Part shown: piece after piece, positions 23,205-33,199 of the stretch
How positions within the stretch are numbered: position 1 is the first letter of the stretch
Layout: the number at the start of each line of letters is the position of its first letter
DNA from: Deroplatys truncata
Taxonomy: Eukaryota; Arthropoda; Insecta; Mantodea; Mantidae
Reading direction: 5' to 3'
DNA length: 64,000 nucleotides
Assembly (NCBI GenBank): GCA_030765065.1
Contig: CM060977.1
Span: 91,777,795-91,841,794, forward strand
Notes under the pieces: model-generated
Told to the model about the DNA's origin: nothing
Databases searched by the model: none
What the model saw: only the letters and a program-made list of their open reading frames with translations
Translations under genes and position numbers: made by a program

Positions 23205-24085
23205 TGACTATCAGAGGAGACTCGGCAGTACTCCACTGAGGATATTGTACCTATGCCACATAATGGGGCGCCCCCCGGAGGGAGGAGGTGGCAGAGGATG
23301 TCGGGGGGCCGGAACCAGGAGTGACGGCACAGAAATGACAGAGTCCCTACAGTTTCCAGATTGAGACACCCCGGCAGTCGGACAGACTGGAGTGCTCCGC
23401 CCCACATAGTGGGTCCAATGCCCCGCTCCGAAACGGCAGCCCGTATACCCCGGCAATCAGTCAAAAGCCGAGGAACGGAGAGTTCCCAGAGGTCATCCTT
23501 ATACACTGCCACGCCGCACCGAAACCGCATCGCCGACTCTTCCAATCCTGAAACAAATCTAACGGAGTGAACGATGAATGAAATGATGAATGGAACGAAG
23601 TGGAGGAACAGGAAATTCGGGGGCTGAAAGAAACCATTCCAGCATTACCTGATGATCCGGGAAAGTCCCATCGTTTTCCGTGGTATAAGGATGCCACGCA
23701 GCTTCTAGTTTCCGAGGTCGTGGGTTCAAATCCGGCGGAGGGTGATGGATTTTTTCGGACGTAAAAATCATTAGCATGGCTTCCTTACAAAGGGAAGTAA
23801 AGCCGCTGGTCCCTTGTTGTAGATTTACAGTATGTAAAAGAACGTCGAGCTGGTAAAGAGGCCTCTGAGCAAAAGTTCCGGTCTTTCAAGCGCAATATAC
23901 TCGTAGAATGGAACGCTAAGAACCATAGTAGTTAAGAGCGTTCATGAATAAAAATCAATTTAATTTTTTAGAGAAAGCCCCGAAAAAAAACATGGGTCAG
24001 AATGAGCGGGCGCTGGGAATCGAAGCAAGGACATCCCTTATGCGACTCACACGCGTTACCGCGGCGCCACCTCGCTCGCTTTATA
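23205..24085 (-). mobile_element. SINE-A, minus strand, split by a SINE-B
   Basis: The 3' and middle parts lie at 23,205-23,670 and the tRNA-like head at about 23,973-24,085 (read on the minus strand: GAGGTGGCGCCGCGGTAACG, then a TTCGATTCCC B box). The two parts fit together when the intervening SINE-B is removed. The tail shares GCCGGAACCAGGAGTGACGG with the 1.9-kb copy. The GC-rich frames at 23,108-23,777 are SINE sequence. Confidence 0.75.
23671..23972 (+). mobile_element. SINE-B inserted in SINE-A
   Basis: A plus-strand SINE-B with head TTTCCGTGGTATAAGGATGC, B box GGGTTCAAATCCGG, and a tail ending in AATCAATTTAATTTTTTAGA. Its flanks GAAAGTCCC (23,661-23,669) and GAAAGCCCC (23,973-23,981) look like a target duplication with one mismatch. 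SINE-B moved after this SINE-A had inserted. Confidence 0.8.
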
Positions 24086-24089
24086 CAGC

Positions 24090-25520
24090 ATTAAAATCCC
24101 TTACATTTTAAAAAGCGGCAAATCACACAGCATTTTTCTGTAAAAGTAAAATTGCATTCAGGTTAAACTCGCCATTTCGAACTCTCTTTACCGGTTTCTC
24201 ATAATTTCCAAGCAATACTAAGGATGGCAGTGGCAGCAACAACCGCCTTGTTTTGTTTAACTGTAACCATAGATGAAATTTCAGTTTTTATATAAATGTT
24301 TTCAAAATTGTGACCCATACTTAAAATTTGTTAAGAGAAAACATTTTTTTTTTTTACTTTTATCATGCTAATTTATCGGTGTTCCACATGATGCAGAACT
24401 CGCCTGAAAATAAAAATACTAATATATTATTAAATACAAATGTAAAAACTGGCATATAGCATTTTATTTTCTCTTATAGCTTTTTCAGAAAACATCTGAA
24501 ACCTATAAATATACTTTTTAAACCATTTATCCCCAGCGGTAGAATTAATTATATCATATTAAAACCGAGGGGTGGTCGTCACCTTTTGACGTGTCTCCAA
24601 TATCTACTGTTGATTCTGTTGCTATCTGCTACAGTGGTTGGCTATGAGATCTTTCTCTCAAGGTATGCGTGGGCGGGTGTGAAAGGATAACACCTGTTTA
24701 AATTGGCAGAAAAATTTAATGTGAACTAATGCTTGAGCTACTGAAGCGAGTTGCCGACATTTGAAGATAAAGAATGAAATTGATTATGAATTGTAGCACT
24801 CGAAACTATAACAATTAACTTATTATATCTGATAACTCTTACAGTATAAATTTTACGGTTTGAAATAGCTGTCCGCAATAAAGAAACTAGAAGAGCAATA
24901 CCGCGAGTTCCTAAAATGCTTACCTGCAAAACCTCTCTCGGCCACCGCTAAGTAACTGATAAGCCAATGAGGTCTTCGGCGCTACGAATTGCCGATCACC
25001 GTGAAAAGACTCTAAGCCCCTTAAGACTGTACACGAAGAAAAGAAAGGTAAGACGCTAATTTTAATAATAAACGCCTTTTATTACTTGAGCTCCGCATAC
25101 TTTAGAACGTATAACACTAAGGCTCCTTCTCGCGCGGGGCCAATCTTAAACACCTGCGTATGTGTATCTGACACTGATACTATGGAGTACCTCCGCGAAT
25201 CTAAGAATTTGATTCACGTTTCTCTTTTACATATTTCTGGTTTATGTGACTGTTCAAACGTACAATAACTTTTATACTAACCCGTTCACTACTTCGACTG
25301 TTGCTAATGTCTATGCTCGCTAATGACCTTTTGCTCCAAACAAACCTTTTCAACTCAAGCTTATTACATTATACACTGATTTAATATACAAAAACTATTT
25401 ATTGCAATTACTTCTCTATCTTACTATCATTTCTTTATTCAACTACTTATATCTTACTGTCAATAATAACGATATTAATATCTTCAGCAATTTAAAAGTG
25501 TAGGAAAAACCACAAGCCAA
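24090..25520. other. Unassigned AT-rich sequence
   Basis: No gene or recurring repeat recognised. Short frames at 24,738-25,268 have no motif. Confidence 0.4.
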
Positions 25521-25522
25521 TG

Positions 25523-26522
25523 TTTACTTTCTCTATTAGGTATGTTCCACCAAAAACTTCGATGTAGAGATTTCACCGGAAATATATGTTTTGAGGCCCC
25601 TTGAATAAAAAAGTATTTTTAGAAAACGGTTCGTGTGTTGTGTGAGTAGCATAACTAACAGCATAACCTTTCAGATAAATACCAAAACTCCCCACCTCTA
25701 AGTATCCTTTAAATAGAAGTTCTTCGAAAATTTTGATTTTCTAAAAAATGGCTCAAGCGATTTTGATTAAAATACCACATATTAAAGATATTCACATGAC
25801 AAATAAAATGTAAATATTGAATTTTTTGGGAATAGACTGTGAAGTTTTCATTTGGAAAGAAATTTATATAATCTTGTATAACTGGTAAACGTTAAGCGAT
25901 AGACGAAAACGTACTGTACTAAAAATGTTGATATCTTTAAAACACATAATTTATTTGAAATAAGCTTTTTGTGTCATAAGTCATTTCTGAGATATCATTT
26001 ATCAATGGTTCGAGTCGTTCATTACCTGATCATTCTTTTAAAGTTATTTAAACATTCAGCTGTTTCTCGCGATGTCATGAGAACAGTATGGAATTTTAAG
26101 GCCAGCATATAGCGTCCAGTTCTTAAACATTTGACTATCACTGTTCTCTTTGCATCTTTAACTAAATGTGTAATGTAGCTATTTTTGCAAAGGTTTATTT
26201 GGATTAAATGTAGTAAATAGAAAAATAAGCTTTAGTAAGAATAGTCTACATATCCACCAATAAAAGATACAGGGTAGAGAAAGTTATGTGGATGTAACAC
26301 ACAAGATTTCTTCTTGTGGTCATGCAAAGCTTTGAAAAGCATCACTTAACGATATGCTTGTTAAACATCTGACTATAACTTTAGTCTATTGTATTCTTCT
26401 TATACATAAAACGAAATGTGTAATTGTGTAGTAAAGGTTTATCTGTATCAAAAAGAATAACAAACTGTTATAAGAATAGTTTAGTGAGTAGAAAGTCATG
26501 TGAATGTAACATCATCATGAAG
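25523..26522 (+). repeat. Rep-X copy plus extra right end
   Basis: A long Rep-X copy (25,523-26,312) ends with TAGAGAAAGTTATGTGGATG. It is followed by a second partial copy (about 26,330-26,522) that ends with GTAGAAAGTCATGTGAATGT. The LTR retrotransposon inserted a few bases after this second end, at AGGT. Confidence 0.75.
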
Positions 26523-26526
26523 AGGT

Positions 26527-27449
26527 TGCGACGGAAATGTTGCTTACGTAATATTTATAGCGTAAGTTATTAGAACTTGTAGATCATATGTTGTGCTGCT
26601 TTACTTCACGCGTTGCCATCTTGTGACGTCACTCCTTTGTCTGGTTCGTAGCTCCCTCTGGCGTAGCAATTTGTATCAGTTTTGAAATAATTCACTTTAA
26701 ATGTTCTCCGGCTAGCTATTTAGGTCGACATTTAACTCTTGCAGGGTGTGAATCGGAAAGGAATCTTTTATCCAGAAATTATACTGATGAAGAAATTGGT
26801 TTTATAACTTTTATTGTCGAACACGTTCACTAACACTTTTACATATGGATCTGGATACTCGCCAAACTGAAACTGTTTGTAATAACTTCTTATTTATCAC
26901 TTTTAACTCGCATACTTCAACTTTATGTAATTTTTTAAATGTATAATACTTTATAATAATTCTCGTAATTCTGCTGCGTGTAACTTGGCGAAATAAATGA
27001 ACTGAGAGACCGACGTGTAGAGTATTGAGAATTCTGTTGAACTGGGGGACAAGCTACCTCGAACCTACCTTATTTATAGGCTTGCATCAAGATACGCCTA
27101 AAGATTATAAATGAACTGCTATTGGCTAATAAAACGCGCCAACATTAGCGTCTATTTTAATATCCAATGAAAACCACTAATACATATTACTTTAGGAAAT
27201 GTTCTAGAAGCTTCTACCGAAAAGGCGCGAAACATTACGTAACTTCCTGGTTCCCGGTAATGATAAACAACTCACCCCATCGCTGCATTATTGCGTTATT
27301 GTTGACAGTTTCAGTAAAGCCGTATATTATTATTTACCAATAATAATTACAATTAATAAACCTCTGAAATCAATGTCACATAAAAATACATATTCATATT
27401 ACTATCATTAATTACATCTGAGTAATTTGTGATACAAATTACCGTATCA
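26527..27449 (-). repeat. 3' LTR (downstream LTR in transcription sense)
   Basis: On the transcribed minus strand this is the 3' LTR. It contains an AATAAA poly(A) signal (26,810-26,815, minus), a CRE-like TGACGTCA (26,624-26,631), a TATA box TATAAATA (27,071-27,078, minus), CCAAT near 27,121-27,125 (minus) and a heat-shock-element motif at 27,202-27,213. Confidence 0.93.
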
Positions 27450-27460
27450 TATGCCCCACT
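27450..27460 (-). promoter_or_regulatory. Short purine-rich tract, likely plus-strand primer site
   Basis: On the minus strand AGTGGGGCATA sits directly before the TG of the 3' LTR, where LTR elements keep their polypurine tract. It is short and not purely purine. Confidence 0.5.
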
Positions 27461-28147
27461 AGAAACATAATTATAAATATTTATAACTTGTTTAGAAATT
27501 TTAAAATTGTGTTTTTAGTCTCCTAAATCTTGGAACACACGTTATCACTTTCACTTAACACTTCACACGCATTTAACACACGATGTTTTTTTTTTATCTC
27601 GCCACTACTTACTGGCTCTGGTTTAATTAGTTTAGATATTAATCTGACATCACAAATTTTTTTTATAGCAAATACGTTACCCTAAATTATTCATTTACTG
27701 TTACCAAATTGTTTACTTTCTTACGTTGTTGACAAAAATTTATACATTTGATTTTTGTAATTATTACACATATTTACCAAAATATTCACCCTCTACACAA
27801 ATATTTACATCTCTTAAATCTAGACAATGTTTCACCTTTTCTGTGTGCTACATAAGTATTTATTTATTTATTTATTTTTTTTTGTTCTGAATTTATTATT
27901 ATTTTAACAATATTCTTGGAATTGTATTTACGTACTTTTAATTTAATATCACATTAAGTTTCAATCTTTGCATTCTTAATTTTCAAATGTCGTTACAGTT
28001 ACTAAATTTTTTTTTTTTTTTAAACATTTCCCTTTTTTTTTATAATTTATTTCAAATGACATAAATAATTAACCCTCTTACGTTCCAATACATTTCTCTG
28101 CAAGTCATCTTTAACTATCCAGCATTTACTTTACATCTCATTGCTAT
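27461..28147 (-). other. Non-coding 3' interior of the LTR element
   Basis: About 690 bp between the Gag stop and the 3' LTR. It is very AT-rich, with poly(T)/poly(A) runs at about 28,006-28,041 and a TATT-type run at about 27,857-27,876. No reverse-transcriptase or integrase motif is visible. It is presumably what remains after loss of pol, or filler. Confidence 0.6.
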
Positions 28148-29590
28148 TTACCCTGCTGGATCAAATTGTGTGTGGCTAAACATTACTCGTAGCCGTAACC
28201 TAACCTTCAAATTTTTGTTAATGAATAACCTCATGTATTCATATGAAATTTCATCACATGATAACATTTGAAAACAATCTAAAGTTTCTTGAACAATACA
28301 TCTTTTAACAACTTTCATTTTCAATTCTTCTGCTATCTCCTTAATTTGAAAATACTCTGATAATTCTGCAATGAACTGTACTGGACTGGAGTTTTCATTA
28401 AATTTTGGAAGTGGAAAATCACTTAAGATATGATTGTAATTTTGCAAATTCCCTATTCCCACATTTGAATTCTCTAGTGTAACTTGTGCACTCTGAGTTT
28501 CAGCATTAGCTATAGATGAAGCTGCCGCATCACTCACATTATTTGTCATACCTGAGGAACTACCTCTATCATTATTTTGTACATCTGACACATGTACATC
28601 ACATATATTTGCCCTTGAATTCAATTCTAATCTATTTACAGTACCCTGCAGATTTTCTATTGTCTGTTCCAATTTTTTATTATTCTCATTTTGAACAGTT
28701 TGGTGTTTGTTAATTTCAGAAGTTAGCTTTTGATTCAAATCTTTAGACAAATCTTTAACTTCATCAGACAATTTATTTCTCTGTTTTTCTGACTCCTTCT
28801 GAATTTCAGATATTTCCCCTCTGAAATTAACTTGCACCTGTATTAAATCTGCATTTGTAGCCTCCATCATCTCTTTTAACTCACTTGAAATGCTACTCAT
28901 TCGGCTACCTAGCTCTGTACATTTTACATTAACATGCTCTATTTTATTATTAACCTCACTTTTTTGGTTAGATATTTCCCTGCTCATGTCTAACATTTTC
29001 TTTGAAACTTCACCTATTTCATTTGCTATCATTTCTTGATTTTCATTTTTCATTCTAATCATACTACTATCTAGCTCCATGAATTTCTTTTCAATTTCTT
29101 CCCTGTTTTGTTCTAAGCTTTTACCAATATCTTCCCTCAATTCTCTCTTATTGTGATCTAGTTTTTGTTCTAAACTCCTATCAATATCTTCTCTTAATTC
29201 CCTATTATTCTTTTGCATATCTTCCCTTAATTGATCTGTAATACTCTTACTAATATCTTCCCTATTTTGATCTATTTTCTTTTCTAATTTCGCATTATTC
29301 TTTTGCATATCTTCCCTTAATTCCCTATGACTCTTTTGCATATCTTTCATATTCTCATTCAAATTTTTCAGCATTTCCATAATCATACTAGTATCAAGAT
29401 TAACATTTCCTGCTATTCTATTCTGACTTTCTGTACTAACATTTTCACCCTCAAATCCTAAAAAGTCTGGGCTATTTCCTGTAATTTGTATTGGATCACA
29501 GCTAACTGTTACACTATCTCCCTCCATAATTATTTCTTCTGTATTACTAGCAGCCATTGTTTTTATTATCCTACCACTCCTAAGGTACAT
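28148..29590 (-). CDS. gag: Gag-like coiled-coil protein of the LTR element
   Basis: An intact 480-codon frame starts with ATG at 29,588-29,590, about 310 bp after the primer-binding site, and ends in TAA. Residues about 1-65 are an acidic leader. Residues about 70-325 are charged and heptad-like, predicted here by eye as a long coiled coil, with LRED recurring at about 91, 121, 132 and 151. Residues about 330-390 are a Ser/Asn-rich linker. Residues about 394-465 (LPKFNENSSPVQFIAELSEY and following) resemble the beginning of the Gypsy Gag capsid region. The frame then stops after an odd basic tail with no zinc knuckle. A full-length Gag would continue through the capsid. I infer an internal deletion that removed the rest of gag and all of pol. 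In virus-like particles such a protein could act as a structural or dominant partner, but that is untested. Confidence 0.8.
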   Translation of the reverse strand: MYLRSGRIIKTMAASNTEEIIMEGDSVTVSCDPIQITGNSPDFLGFEGENVSTESQNRIAGNVNLDTSMIMEMLKNLNENMKDMQKSHRELREDMQKNNAKLEKKIDQNREDISKSITDQLREDMQKNNRELREDIDRSLEQKLDHNKRELREDIGKSLEQNREEIEKKFMELDSSMIRMKNENQEMIANEIGEVSKKMLDMSREISNQKSEVNNKIEHVNVKCTELGSRMSSISSELKEMMEATNADLIQVQVNFRGEISEIQKESEKQRNKLSDEVKDLSKDLNQKLTSEINKHQTVQNENNKKLEQTIENLQGTVNRLELNSRANICDVHVSDVQNNDRGSSSGMTNNVSDAAASSIANAETQSAQVTLENSNVGIGNLQNYNHILSDFPLPKFNENSSPVQFIAELSEYFQIKEIAEELKMKVVKRCIVQETLDCFQMLSCDEISYEYMRLFINKNLKVRLRLRVMFSHTQFDPAG

Positions 29591-29898
29591 TTAAATTTGT
29601 TTACCCTTTTCTTTTTTTGAATTAACATAACATTTTTCTAACCTTTCTGATGCTATCTGCTGATGTAGCTTTGATGTCCAGCTTTCTGCCCCTTTCTCCT
29701 AGGTTTCTATGTCGCTTCTGCGTTGTATTATGATGAATCTACGTCGTCTCGATGTTTTTGTAGTTGAATACCCTGTTGTCTCGGAATCTGCGTCTTGTAG
29801 ATCATTTCACTGCTCCATTCATTCCTTCCTGGTTATGTTGATTCATTCCTGGTCGTGTTCCTTTACTGGTCACTTCGCCTTCCTTTCCTGGTTATCGC
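29591..29898 (-). other. 5' leader of the LTR element
   Basis: The untranslated leader between the primer site and the Gag start, about 308 bp. The plus frame 29,709-29,945 is antisense to it and extends into the LTR, so it is not a gene. Confidence 0.6.
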
Positions 29899-29916
29899 GC
29901 CCCACGTTGGGCGCCA
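29899..29916 (-). promoter_or_regulatory. tRNA-Lys primer-binding site
   Basis: The minus strand reads TGGCGCCCAACGTGGGGC, an 18-nt complement to the 3' end of animal tRNA-Lys(CUU). It lies 4 nt inside the 5' LTR, where minus-strand DNA synthesis would start. The match is complete over all 18 bases to the tRNA end as I know it. Confidence 0.93.
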
Positions 29917-29920
29917 ATTA

Positions 29921-30843
29921 TGCGACGGAAATGTTGCTTACGTAATATTTATAGCGTAAGTTATTAGAACTTGTAGATCATATGTTGTGCTGCTTTACTT
30001 CACGCGTTGCCATCTTGTGACGTCACTCCTTTGTCTGGTTCGTAGCTCCCTCTGGCGTAGCAATTTGTATCAGTTTTGAAATAATTCACTTTAAATGTTC
30101 TCCGGCTAGCTATTTAGGTCGACATTTAACTCTTGCAGGGTGTGAATCGGAAAGGAATCTTTTATCCAGAAATTATACTGATGAAGAAATTGGTTTTATA
30201 ACTTTTATTGTCGAACACGTTCACTAACACTTTTACATATGGATCTGGATACTCGCCAAACTGAAACTGTTTGTAATAACTTCTTATTTATCACTTTTAA
30301 CTCGCATACTTCAACTTTATGTAATTTTTTAAATGTATAATACTTTATAATAATTCTCGTAATTCTGCTGCGTGTAACTTGGCGAAATAAATGAACTGAG
30401 AGACCGACGTGTAGAGTATTGAGAATTCTGTTGAACTGGGGGACAAGCTACCTCGAACCTACCTTATTTATAGGCTTGCATCAAGATACGCCTAAAGATT
30501 ATAAATGAACTGCTATTGGCTAATAAAACGCGCCAACATTAGCGTCTATTTTAATATCCAATGAAAACCACTAATACATATTACTTTAGGAAATGTTCTA
30601 GAAGCTTCTACCGAAAAGGCGCGAAACATTACGTAACTTCCTGGTTCCCGGTAATGATAAACAACTCACCCCATCGCTGCATTATTGCGTTATTGTTGAC
30701 AGTTTCAGTAAAGCCGTATATTATTATTTACCAATAATAATTACAATTAATAAACCTCTGAAATCAATGTCACATAAAAATACATATTCATATTACTATC
30801 ATTAATTACATCTGAGTAATTTGTGATACAAATTACCGTATCA
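29921..30843 (-). repeat. 5' LTR (promoter LTR)
   Basis: Same 923-bp sequence as the other LTR. On the minus strand it starts TGATACGG. In the transcription sense the order is: heat-shock element (30,596-30,607), CCAAT (about 30,515-30,519), TATAAATA (30,465-30,472), likely start about 30 bp further on near 30,440, and AATAAA (30,204-30,209). Confidence 0.93.
30465..30607 (-). promoter_or_regulatory. Predicted LTR promoter with heat-shock element
   Basis: The plus strand reads TTCTAGAAGCTTC at 30,596-30,608, a TTC-GAA-TTC array with 2-bp spacing, which is the metazoan heat-shock-factor pattern. It lies about 125 bp upstream of TATAAATA on the minus strand, with a CCAAT box between. The motif match is seen directly; heat response is inference. 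The same array occurs in the 3' LTR. Confidence 0.55.
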
Positions 30844-30847
30844 AGGT

Positions 30848-31216
30848 TTGAGGAACACGGACAACCCCTAAAGGGTAACTATGATTACCACGTTAGTACT
30901 AATTGTTAAATGCGTTTTTAATCTTACTAGAGCAAATTATATAATTAAATAGGTAGGTACATCATTTCTTGCTGCAAACGCATGGAATGCATAATAACAT
31001 CCGGAAGAACAGAATAACAATGTACATATTTAAATTATAGAAATCATCTACATTGTAAAGAGTGTTGAACGTCAGGGTTGTCTTGATTGTCGATTTAAAT
31101 GTATTTAACGAAAGAATTCTAATATGAGGTGGAATACAATTAAAATTTCCATTTATAAGTATACAAAACAATGTTTGTAACATTAAATATATTTTTATTA
31201 AGGTAAATATTCAAAT
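30848..31216 (-). pseudogene. Possible LINE 3' end fragment
   Basis: The minus frame 30,962-31,183 contains IPPHIRILSLNTFKSTIKTT followed by VDDFYNLN. This matches the general C-terminal pattern (IR.L....FK..LK........Y.VDDF) of some CR1/Jockey-like reverse transcriptases. No catalytic domain remains. The rest of the stretch is AT-rich. Confidence 0.35.
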
Positions 31217-31329
31217 TACAAGGCGTGGTTTTAAAGTAAATACCGATAATTTTAAAAAAATAACAGAACATTATTTTCCAAATACTTCATTATCATTATA
31301 AAGTATTAGGTATATAAAGTATATACACT

Positions 31330-31563
31330 ACTTCTCCACATAGTTACCACTGTTATTCAGGCACTTGTAACGGGAAGCCAGTTTTGTATGCCTTTCAAAG
31401 AATGATGCCGCCTGTGATGAAACCAAGTCTGCACTTTTTGTTTCACATCATCATCCTCGTTGAATTGTTTTCCACCAAGAAATTTCTTCAGATGAAGAAA
31501 CAGATGAAAATTGCTTAGTGCCAAATCCGGACTGTAAGGGGGTGGTGGTCGAATTGCTCCCAA
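31330..31563 (-). pseudogene. Mariner transposase C-terminal fragment
   Basis: The frame 31,357-31,563 minus has the mariner block PPPYSPDLALSNFHLFLHLK, containing the third catalytic Asp of YSPDLA, followed by LGGKQFNEDDDV. The usual fourth-block Asp (S-D-F/Y-H-L-F) is Asn here (SNFHLF). The fragment is also cut off before the C terminus. Confidence 0.75.
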
Positions 31564-31811
31564 CCAAATAATGCGATCAGATTTTGAGCTTGTTTGACTG
31601 TGTGTGACCGGGCATTGTCATTCATTATTTGTTTCCCCATAAACCTCATACAATTGGCGATGAATGTTTGCTGGCGTAACGTTTCTCACATTCAAAAAAC
31701 TAATCACTGATCTGACTTCACAGTCAGCGGGTCGTTCGATTGTTTTGAACATTTCGAAACGCTCTAACAACAAAGTGACGATCGCTCACAACTATAGTCA
31801 TTTTATAACTA

Positions 31812-32144
31812 GACTGACATCGCACCTCAGTAAAGCGGAAGCAGCTGCTACCACGTGATTTACTCCACGTGGGAAATATATTTTGATGGCTTTGATTGGC
31901 TAAAGTTAGATATGAATGGATTCCTATGGAGTCGGGATAGCAGCGAACTCTGCTCTAGCCAATGAGGGATGTTACATTGGCTGCAACAGAGTCCTCTGGT
32001 ATTCCGACTTCAACCAGTAGGATAGGAAACCGATGTGACTTTAGGCAATCAAAGCCATCAGAATATCTTCTTCACGTGGAGTAAATCACGTGGTAGCAGT
32101 TACTTCTGCTTTACTGCTGTGAACACCTAGGTGTGGTGTCAGTC
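31812..32144. mobile_element. MITE with long inverted ends
   Basis: Inverted ends begin GACTGACA, and the inner arms include GCTACCACGTGATTTACTCC on the left with its near-complement on the right. TA lies on both sides (31,810-31,811 and 32,145-32,146). The arms run about 110 bp. No coding capacity. The ends do not match the host mariner, so this is a separate family. Confidence 0.7.
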
Positions 32145-32370
32145 TAAATTACAAAACGGACTACACGTCTGGCTTCTAATGAAAGAAGTGATCACGCATG
32201 CTCAAGATCGCGACGGCAGTGGCATATTGAAATGGTACTTACTTTAAAAACACGCCTCGTATTTCTAGAAGAAGAATTATGTATTGAAGAAAAATTTTTG
32301 TAATTATTAATATTTTTCGTCATATAAAGTAGACAACTCAAGACAAACATCGACAGCAGCGTTAAATAAA

Positions 32371-33199
32371 AAATCTGATGTGTTACACTCACATGACTTT
32401 CTCTACTCTTGTACAAACTATTTTTACAAACGCTTATTCTCCATCTACTTCATGTTAATCGAGATAAACATTTGCAGAGTCTATCTTATTGCTAATTTTC
32501 TTGTAGATGTAAGGGGAATATATATTTATAAGGGCAATATAGAAATACAGTAGCCTTTAAGCACATACATATCTCTTAATAGCGGTTGCTAGGTGCAGCA
32601 CCATTCCCTTTGCCACAGATTAATACTCTTTGCATATCCAAGACAAAAAATGAATAACGAATTCCCATTTGAGAAAATAAGTATTGAAAAATTTAAGGGA
32701 ATAACAAGTAATATCTCGAACATGGTTTACTCAACAAAAAAATGTATATGACATAAATTGTGTATTTTAACGCGATCTACATTTTTTGTGTAGTAAAATT
32801 TTGTCTATCTCTTATGGTTCACCAGTTATGCAAAAGTCGTTCACAATGAAGAATACTTTTGGAGACATTCCCGGGAAATTCCAGATATACATTTTATTTG
32901 TCATAAAAATATCTTAAACATATGATATTTTGATCAAAATCGTTAGAGCCATTTTTGAGAAAATTAAAATTTTCGAAAAATCTTCCATGTAAAGGATACT
33001 CTGGGGTGGGGGGATTTTCTTGAAAACCTTCGTGTTGCATCTCTGGAAGATACTGAACCTAAATACCAAGTTTGTATTTATGCTTTTTTTGGATTCAGGG
33101 GATCTCAAAACATGTATTTCCGGTGAAATCTCGGTATCGAATTTTTGGGTGGAATACAATACTTCCCCTACTTACTATACGTAGTAGGGAAAGTAATAA
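32371..33199 (-). repeat. Rep-X copy, subfamily 2
   Basis: A minus-orientation copy from the right-end signature (CATGACTTTCTCTACTCTTG near 32,391) to the left end (CGTAGTAGGGAAAGTA near 33,180-33,195). Its inner half shares AAAATTAGCAATAAGATAGA-type sequence (reverse complemented) and the CTAGCAACC/GGTTGCTAG region with the 59.2-kb copy. It therefore belongs to a subfamily different from that of the 25.5-kb copy. Confidence 0.7.

Larger units (their letters stand above)
26527..30843 (-). mobile_element. Non-autonomous Gypsy-like LTR retrotransposon
   Basis: A complete element of 4317 bp transcribed on the minus strand. It has two 923-bp LTRs (26,527-27,449 and 29,921-30,843) that begin TG and end CA. 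I saw no difference between them on reading through. An exact 4-bp target duplication AGGT lies at 26,523-26,526 and 30,844-30,847. A primer-binding site fits tRNA-Lys, and the only long ORF encodes a coiled-coil Gag-like protein. There is no protease, reverse transcriptase, RNase H or integrase in the 2471-bp interior. LTR identity points to recent insertion. Movement would need enzymes supplied by an autonomous relative (inference). The 4-bp duplication and Gag resemblance favour Ty3/Gypsy over Bel/Pao, which usually gives 5 bp. Confidence 0.93.
31219..32259 (-). mobile_element. Mariner deletion derivative carrying a MITE
   Basis: Inverted ends CAAGGCGTGGTTTTAAAGTA (left) and CGAGGCGTGTTTTTAAAGTA (right, read inward) are flanked by TA (31,217-31,218 and 32,260-32,261). 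Inside are a mariner C-terminal fragment on the minus strand (about 31,330-31,563) and a short N-terminal piece (near 31,660-31,760). The middle of the transposase is missing. A MITE of about 333 bp sits at 31,812-32,144. Confidence 0.75.

Noticed and set aside
23108-23777. Frames of up to 145 codons on the minus strand and others on the plus strand
   Set aside because: They lie in the SINE-A/SINE-B nest, and no motif is conserved between SINE copies at protein level.
29709-29945. Plus-strand frame at the edge of the LTR element
   Set aside because: It is antisense to the retrotransposon leader and crosses the primer-binding site and LTR boundary.
26527-30843. Endogenous retrovirus with env
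   Set aside because: There is no envelope-like ORF, no pol and no room for one. It is a pol-less LTR retrotransposon, not an env-bearing element.
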